From Deferribacterales bacterium UBA4806 (GTDB lineage Bacteria; Chrysiogenota; Deferribacteres; Deferribacterales; UBA228): DNA of 26,957 bases. Both the position numbers and the translations under genes were made by a program. Below the pieces are notes generated by a model. The model worked only from the letters and a program-made list of their open reading frames with translations. It was not told the DNA's origin and made no database searches. Positions 23,378-26,957 of the stretch are shown in pieces; position 1 is the stretch's first letter; each line of letters begins with the position of its first letter. Location of the stretch: NCBI GenBank assembly GCA_002402635.1, contig DHGE01000107.1, positions 1 through 26,957 of the forward strand. The letters run 5' to 3'.

Positions 23378-25090
23378 ATGAAATTAAAAAAATTAATTCC
23401 ATTATTTATCACTATTATTTTGCTAATAACTTTTTTTGGCGTTTTTCTCTATGAATCCTTCAACAGGTGGGAAGAACTACGTAATTACGAAATTGAAAGA
23501 GCCAGACATAAAATAGTACTCGCTGAAGGCATAAGAGAAAGTTACGCCTCAAAATTAGATACTGGCATATATAATATGGATGAATTGCGAAAGGATGTAA
23601 ATAAATTCTTGGAGATCGTGCCAATAATAAATTCTATAAGAGTTATGGAAGACAAAGCTAAGGAGTTGAATTTAAATTTTAAGGTACCAAAAATAAATCC
23701 AAGAAATTCTAAGAATGAGCCAGACAAATATGATTTAAAAGCATTAAAGTACCTACAATCTAAAGATACTGGTAAAGGGGAAACTCCAGAATATATCATG
23801 ATAGACAAGGAAAATAGCTATATTAGATACTATAAAGCAATAAGATTAACAAAAGAGTGTGAATGGTGTCATGGCGACCCATCTACATCCCTTGAGCTCT
23901 GGGGAAACAGTGAAGGGTTAGATCCCACAGGTGTAAAAATGGAAGGTTGGAAGGCTGGTGAAATCCATGGAGCCTTTGAAATACTTATTCCCACTAATGT
24001 AATGAATGTTTCATCGCTGTTTATTATATTAAGAGGTTTCTCATCAACAATAATTATAATACTAATAATTATAGGAATTCTCATATTACTTTTAAAAAAA
24101 TATATTTTTAACAGATTAGATATAGTTAACAAATCATTAAAGAAAGTGGCAAAAGGTGATTTTAGTCAGGAATTAGAAATTCAAAGGGAAGACGAAATTG
24201 GAGTCCTTGTTAAAAGTGTTAACGAAATGATTATAGATATAAAGAAAGCCTTAACATCTGTTCATGATACAGTTGAACAGCTTGCATCCACATCAAGCGA
24301 ACTTTCAAGCTCTGCAGAAACTGTTGCAGAAGGTGCAAGAGAACAGGCAGAACAATCAGACAGTGCTGTTTCAGCAATTGAAGAAATAAACTCAACAGTA
24401 TCAGAAGTAGCAAGGTCGGCCACCAATGTTTCAAGCAGTTCTTCAGAGGCACAAGAAGCAGTACTTAAAGGCCATTCAGTTGTTGAAGAGACAAAAGCAA
24501 TGATGGAAAAAATATCAGAGGCCGTAGATAAGGCAGCAAAATCGGTAAACGAATTAGGAGAAACAAGCGGTAAAATTGGCAATATAGTGAAGGTTATTAA
24601 TGATATAGCAGACCAAACGAATCTGTTAGCACTTAATGCAGCAATTGAAGCTGCCAGGGCAGGAGAATCTGGCAGAGGTTTTGCAGTGGTTGCTGAGGAG
24701 GTTAGAAAGTTGGCAGAAAAAACAATGCAGGCAACAAATGAAATAGCCAACACTATTCATAATTTGCAGGATAGCACCAAAAAAGTTGTAGAAGAGATGG
24801 AAAGTGGAGTAATAAAGGTTTCAGAAGGTTTACAAAAAGCTGATGAAGCAAATGGAGCTCTAGAGGAAATACGAGCAAAATATGATGCCATAGCTAGAAA
24901 TATTAATCAGATAGCTACGGCAACAAATGAGCAATCAAAAGCCGTCGAAATGGTTACTGACAATATAGAAAAGATCTCTCATATTATTAAAGAAAATGCA
25001 TCAGCCTCTGAACAAATGGCTGCAGCAGTAGAGGAGCTATCAAAATTGGCACTTACATTAAAAGCTTCTGTAGAAATCTTTAAAATATGA
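23378..25090 (+). CDS. Methyl-accepting chemotaxis protein with periplasmic DUF3365/Tll0287-like haem-motif domain
   Basis: 570 residues. TM1 (about 7-25), a periplasmic domain (about 26-205), TM2 (about 212-236), HAMP (about 237-290), then a long coiled-coil signalling domain with the hairpin-tip region DQTNLLALNAAIEAARAGES and EVRKLAEKT. The periplasmic domain belongs to the DUF3365 type and holds one c-type haem motif, Cys161-x-x-Cys164-His165 in CEWCHGDP, so it probably binds haem and senses a redox state or a gas such as O2 or NO. It should signal through CheA/CheW to the flagella. AAAGGTGG lies 3 bases before the ATG. The 33-bp upstream gap is an AT repeat (TTATAATTTATAA-like). The ligand is not known. 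Confidence 0.92.
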   Translation: MKLKKLIPLFITIILLITFFGVFLYESFNRWEELRNYEIERARHKIVLAEGIRESYASKLDTGIYNMDELRKDVNKFLEIVPIINSIRVMEDKAKELNLNFKVPKINPRNSKNEPDKYDLKALKYLQSKDTGKGETPEYIMIDKENSYIRYYKAIRLTKECEWCHGDPSTSLELWGNSEGLDPTGVKMEGWKAGEIHGAFEILIPTNVMNVSSLFIILRGFSSTIIIILIIIGILILLLKKYIFNRLDIVNKSLKKVAKGDFSQELEIQREDEIGVLVKSVNEMIIDIKKALTSVHDTVEQLASTSSELSSSAETVAEGAREQAEQSDSAVSAIEEINSTVSEVARSATNVSSSSSEAQEAVLKGHSVVEETKAMMEKISEAVDKAAKSVNELGETSGKIGNIVKVINDIADQTNLLALNAAIEAARAGESGRGFAVVAEEVRKLAEKTMQATNEIANTIHNLQDSTKKVVEEMESGVIKVSEGLQKADEANGALEEIRAKYDAIARNINQIATATNEQSKAVEMVTDNIEKISHIIKENASASEQMAAAVEELSKLALTLKASVEIFKI

Positions 25091-25091
25091 A

Positions 25092-25120
25092 TTGACAAAA
25101 AGAAATAATTGCATTATTAA
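25092..25120 (+). promoter_or_regulatory. Promoter of the tRNA-Pro gene
   Basis: A perfect TTGACA (25092-25097), 17-base spacer and TATTAA (25115-25120) lie 12 bases before the tRNA. The position fits a short precursor leader. Confidence 0.65.
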
Positions 25121-25132
25121 ATTAAACTTCAT

Positions 25133-25206
25133 CGGGGCGTAGCGCAGCTTGGTAGCGCACTGGTCTTGGGAACCAGGAGTCGGAGGTTCAAATCCTCTCG
25201 CCCCGA
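25133..25206 (+). tRNA. tRNA-Pro (anticodon UGG)
   Basis: 74 nt cloverleaf. The acceptor stem CGGGGCG/CGCCCCG pairs perfectly; the D arm has AGCGCAGCTTGGTAGCGCA; the anticodon stem CTGGT/ACCAG encloses loop CTTGGGA with anticodon TGG; the T arm has GGTTCAAATCC. CCA is not encoded. A T-run follows at once and may aid termination. Confidence 0.97.
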
Positions 25207-25250
25207 TTCTTTTTTTATGAAATCATTTAATAATTTTAAAAAATCAAATA

Positions 25251-25282
25251 TTGATTATTCAAATAATTTTTTGAATAATCAA
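25251..25282 (+). promoter_or_regulatory. Perfect 13-bp palindrome containing the predicted acetyltransferase promoter
   Basis: Arms at 25251-25263 and 25270-25282 are perfect complements with a 6-base spacer. The left arm starts with TTGATT and the right arm contains AATAAT (25274-25279), 17 bases apart, so the palindrome coincides with a -35/-10 pair. The right arm ends four bases before the ATG at 25287. It may be an operator for a dimeric regulator or an RNA hairpin. Confidence 0.5.
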
Positions 25283-25286
25283 AGAC

Positions 25287-25838
25287 ATGACTGAAAAAGA
25301 TAAATTACTAAGTGGCCATTGGAGTGATTCAAGAGATGTTGAATTAGTTAATGAAAGGAATCGTACGTGGCTCTTAATTCATAAATACTCAGAACTTCCA
25401 CCTGAATCTAAGGAAGCCTTTGAGTTTTTAAAAGGGCTTTTAGGTGCTGTTGGAAATGGAACAATTATCAGACCACCCTTTTATGTTGACTATGGGTATA
25501 ATATATTTATAGGAAAAGACTGCTATATTAATTATAATTGTACTTTTTTAGATAATGGAAAAATTCATTTAGAAGATAATGTATGGATAGGCCCATCGGC
25601 AAATATATTTGCAGTAGACCATGATATATATAAACCCAAAAAAAGATACATAGTTAAAGGAGTTGATGTGTTAATAAAAGAAGATGTGTGGATTGGAGGT
25701 GGATCTATTATAATGCCTGGTATTACTATTGGAAAAGGCTCCATAATTGGCGCAGGGTCCGTAGTTACAAAAGATATAGAAGAATACTCAATCGTAGCTG
25801 GCAATCCCGCAAAAAAAATTAGAAGCCTTAAAGATTAA
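25287..25838 (+). CDS. Maltose/galactoside-type O-acetyltransferase (left-handed beta-helix)
   Basis: 183 residues, typical of the Maa/LacA/NodL group. The N-terminal Mac domain (about 1-55) begins TEKDKLLSGHW; the rest shows hexapeptide repeats such as IFIGKDCYINYN, IHLEDNVWIGP, VLIKEDVWIGGG, ITIGKGSIIGAGS and the closing VAGNPAKKI. The likely catalytic His is in AVDHDIYKP. It moves acetyl from acetyl-CoA to a sugar hydroxyl in the cytosol; the physiological sugar is unknown for most members. The ATG has no Shine-Dalgarno and is only seven bases from the predicted -10. A strong terminator follows. Confidence 0.92.
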   Translation: MTEKDKLLSGHWSDSRDVELVNERNRTWLLIHKYSELPPESKEAFEFLKGLLGAVGNGTIIRPPFYVDYGYNIFIGKDCYINYNCTFLDNGKIHLEDNVWIGPSANIFAVDHDIYKPKKRYIVKGVDVLIKEDVWIGGGSIIMPGITIGKGSIIGAGSVVTKDIEEYSIVAGNPAKKIRSLKD

Positions 25839-25858
25839 ATTATTATGGGTATTTAAAT

Positions 25859-25888
25859 AAAAAAGCCCCTGTTTAAAGGGGCTTTTTT
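25859..25888. terminator. Bidirectional intrinsic terminator
   Basis: A 12-bp perfect stem (25859-25870 with 25877-25888) around GTTTAA, with GC core GCCCCT/AGGGGC flanked by A- and T-runs. It works for both converging genes, the acetyltransferase and the ferredoxin, whose stop codon is two bases away. Confidence 0.95.
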
Positions 25889-25889
25889 A

Positions 25890-26111
25890 TTAGTCTAATT
25901 CTTCTACTATTATTGCTTCAACAGGGCATTCATCTTTAACTTCTGAAGCCTTTTCTGCCAAATCTCCTTCTAGAGTAGCACCATTACCACCCAATTCATC
26001 TTTAACCTGTGATAGACCATCACCATTGTCTTCAAATACTTCTGGTGCTTCTGTGTAGCATACTGCACATCCAGTGCATATGTCCTGGTCAACGCTAACT
26101 TTTACTTTCAT
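25890..26111 (-). CDS. Single-cluster [4Fe-4S] ferredoxin
   Basis: 73 residues, acidic, cytosolic electron carrier. The motif CTGCAVC near residues 13-19 and a distant Cys in DECPVEAI give four ligands, which fits one [4Fe-4S] cluster of the Thermotoga/Pyrococcus-like monocluster type, a fold with a lost second cluster. The segment EAPEVFEDNGDG following the motif is typical. The start is ATG 26111 with GGAGGTAATT directly upstream; an upstream in-frame codon at 26123 would place that site inside the gene. It has its own promoter and a strong shared terminator, so it is monocistronic. The redox partner cannot be named. Confidence 0.93.
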   Translation of the reverse strand: MKVKVSVDQDICTGCAVCYTEAPEVFEDNGDGLSQVKDELGGNGATLEGDLAEKASEVKDECPVEAIIVEELD

Positions 26112-26141
26112 AATTACCTCCATGTAATAATTTATACTATC

Positions 26142-26170
26142 ATATAATAAATATATTAATTATAAGTCAA
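26142..26170 (-). promoter_or_regulatory. Predicted promoter of the ferredoxin gene
   Basis: On the minus strand TTGACT (26170-26165), 17-base spacer, TTATAT (26147-26142). The leader of about 25 bases contains the GGAGG. Confidence 0.5.
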
Positions 26171-26283
26171 GATATAATATAAAAAAGGTCTCGATAGTTT
26201 TAAAATATCTTATTTTTTTAATATTTTCATAGACTTATTATGTCCATTTATTCATAAAAATATTTATCAACAATACGTAAAAT

Positions 26284-26295
26284 ATACTTAAGTAT
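26284..26295. repeat. 12-bp palindrome upstream of the TPR gene
   Basis: ATACTTAAGTAT is a perfect palindrome about 55 bases before the TPR start, in the AT-rich divergent gap 26112-26349. It might be an operator; chance is possible. Nothing else is recognised in that gap besides the ferredoxin promoter. Confidence 0.25.
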
Positions 26296-26349
26296 TTACT
26301 TAATATGACGATGAAATTACTGTAATGTCTATATCATTTGAGGTAGTTT

Positions 26350-26957
26350 ATGTCTAACATTATGTATATAAAAAGAAGTTTTATCCTTTTCCTTTTTACA
26401 TTTTTTTTAATTTTTCAATCAAACCTCATACATTCACAAAGTTTAAATGAAAATAAATTAGATGTTCTTATTTCAATTGGAGATGCATCCTTTGAAGGGG
26501 GGAATTATAACAATGCAATTGAGTATTATTCTCAAGCCTTAATTCTCGACCCATATAATGCAGATTTATATTTTAAAAGAGCTGAGGCTTTTGCAAATTT
26601 AGGAAAGTACAATCAGTCAATCTTTGACTATTCCCAGGCTATTAAAATAAATCCCGCATTCTATAGGGCCTATATACAACGTGGCAATGCTTATTATAAA
26701 ATAAGAGATTATAATAAAGCAACAGCAGATTTCACAAGTGCCATAAGTTTAAATAGAAACGATTTTACTCCATATTATAATCGTGGCCTATCCAATATGA
26801 TGCTAGGAAACTTTCAAAAGGCAATAGATGACTATACAACAGCATTACAACTGAATCCGAACTATGCAGATTCCTATATAAATAGAGGTATATCATATAT
26901 AAACATTAATAACTTTGATTTAGCAATAAGAGATTTAACTCAGGCAGCTTCTCTTTC
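26350..26957 (+). CDS. Exported tetratricopeptide-repeat protein, 3' end outside window
   Basis: Open from ATG 26350 to the right edge, 202 codons. GAGG lies 6 bases before the start. Residues 8-30 are a signal peptide or N-terminal membrane segment (basic IKRS then a phenylalanine-rich core). From about residue 38, five TPR units follow one another, each about 34 residues with the usual A/Y/G spacing: examples are NYNNAIEYYSQALILDP, KYNQSIFDYSQAIKINP and NFQKAIDDYTTALQLNP. TPRs bind other proteins, so a periplasmic or outer-membrane scaffold is likely. The partner and any C-terminal domain are not visible. Confidence 0.88.
   Translation, partial: MSNIMYIKRSFILFLFTFFLIFQSNLIHSQSLNENKLDVLISIGDASFEGGNYNNAIEYYSQALILDPYNADLYFKRAEAFANLGKYNQSIFDYSQAIKINPAFYRAYIQRGNAYYKIRDYNKATADFTSAISLNRNDFTPYYNRGLSNMMLGNFQKAIDDYTTALQLNPNYADSYINRGISYININNFDLAIRDLTQAASL

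Noticed and set aside
24262..24753. 163-codon minus-strand ORF
   Set aside because: It is the antisense frame of the repetitive coiled-coil region of the chemoreceptor, Ser/Ala/Leu-rich from codon shadowing.

Overview
This is an AT-rich bacterial chromosome segment with densely packed genes. Short overlaps, signal peptides, a BtuCDF-type importer, a periplasmic-type CbiK and a chemoreceptor with a CxxCH haem motif point to a motile Gram-negative (diderm) bacterium with anaerobic or respiratory metabolism. A lineage such as Deferribacterota would fit, but this is an inference from gene content, not a measured placement. No mobile elements or CRISPR arrays were seen.

Positions 1-7400 (minus strand) hold a carbon and redox group: a secreted GH37 trehalase, an aldo/keto reductase, and two tandem FAD/Fe-S D-2-hydroxyacid (D-lactate-type) dehydrogenases. 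The second dehydrogenase runs off the left edge. Positions 7540-10814 (plus strand) hold an arginine-to-proline pair (archaeal-type ornithine cyclodeaminase followed by arginase), a lytic transglycosylase and a small DUF486 membrane protein.

Positions 10903-23344 form a divergent cobalamin locus. A minus-strand operon of ten genes (cbiA, cbiK, ABC-2 ATPase, ABC-2 permease, btuC, btuD, btuF, cobA, cbiL, cbiC) lies behind a cobalamin riboswitch. A plus-strand operon (cobD, cbiP, cbiB, precorrin-2 dehydrogenase) starts 60 bp from the riboswitch. Together they cover early ring steps (SUMT, precorrin-2 oxidation, cobalt insertion, C20 methylation), the methylmutase, both amidases and the aminopropanol arm. 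cbiD/E/F/G/H/J/T and cobU/S/T are absent and must be elsewhere if the pathway is complete.

Positions 23378-26957 hold a haem-binding-type chemoreceptor, tRNA-Pro(UGG), a maltose-type O-acetyltransferase, a single-cluster ferredoxin and the start of a TPR protein.

The most unusual structure is between the riboswitch and cbiA. A 13-codon leader ORF with a strong Shine-Dalgarno is in frame with cbiA and ends six bases before its start. The leader overlaps a perfect 10-bp hairpin abutting the cbiA start. This suggests riboswitch control through translation of a leader peptide. Other notable points are altered key residues in the precorrin-2 dehydrogenase and SUMT, several genes whose predicted promoters leave almost no 5' leader, and a trehalase with a fungal neutral-trehalase-like calcium motif.
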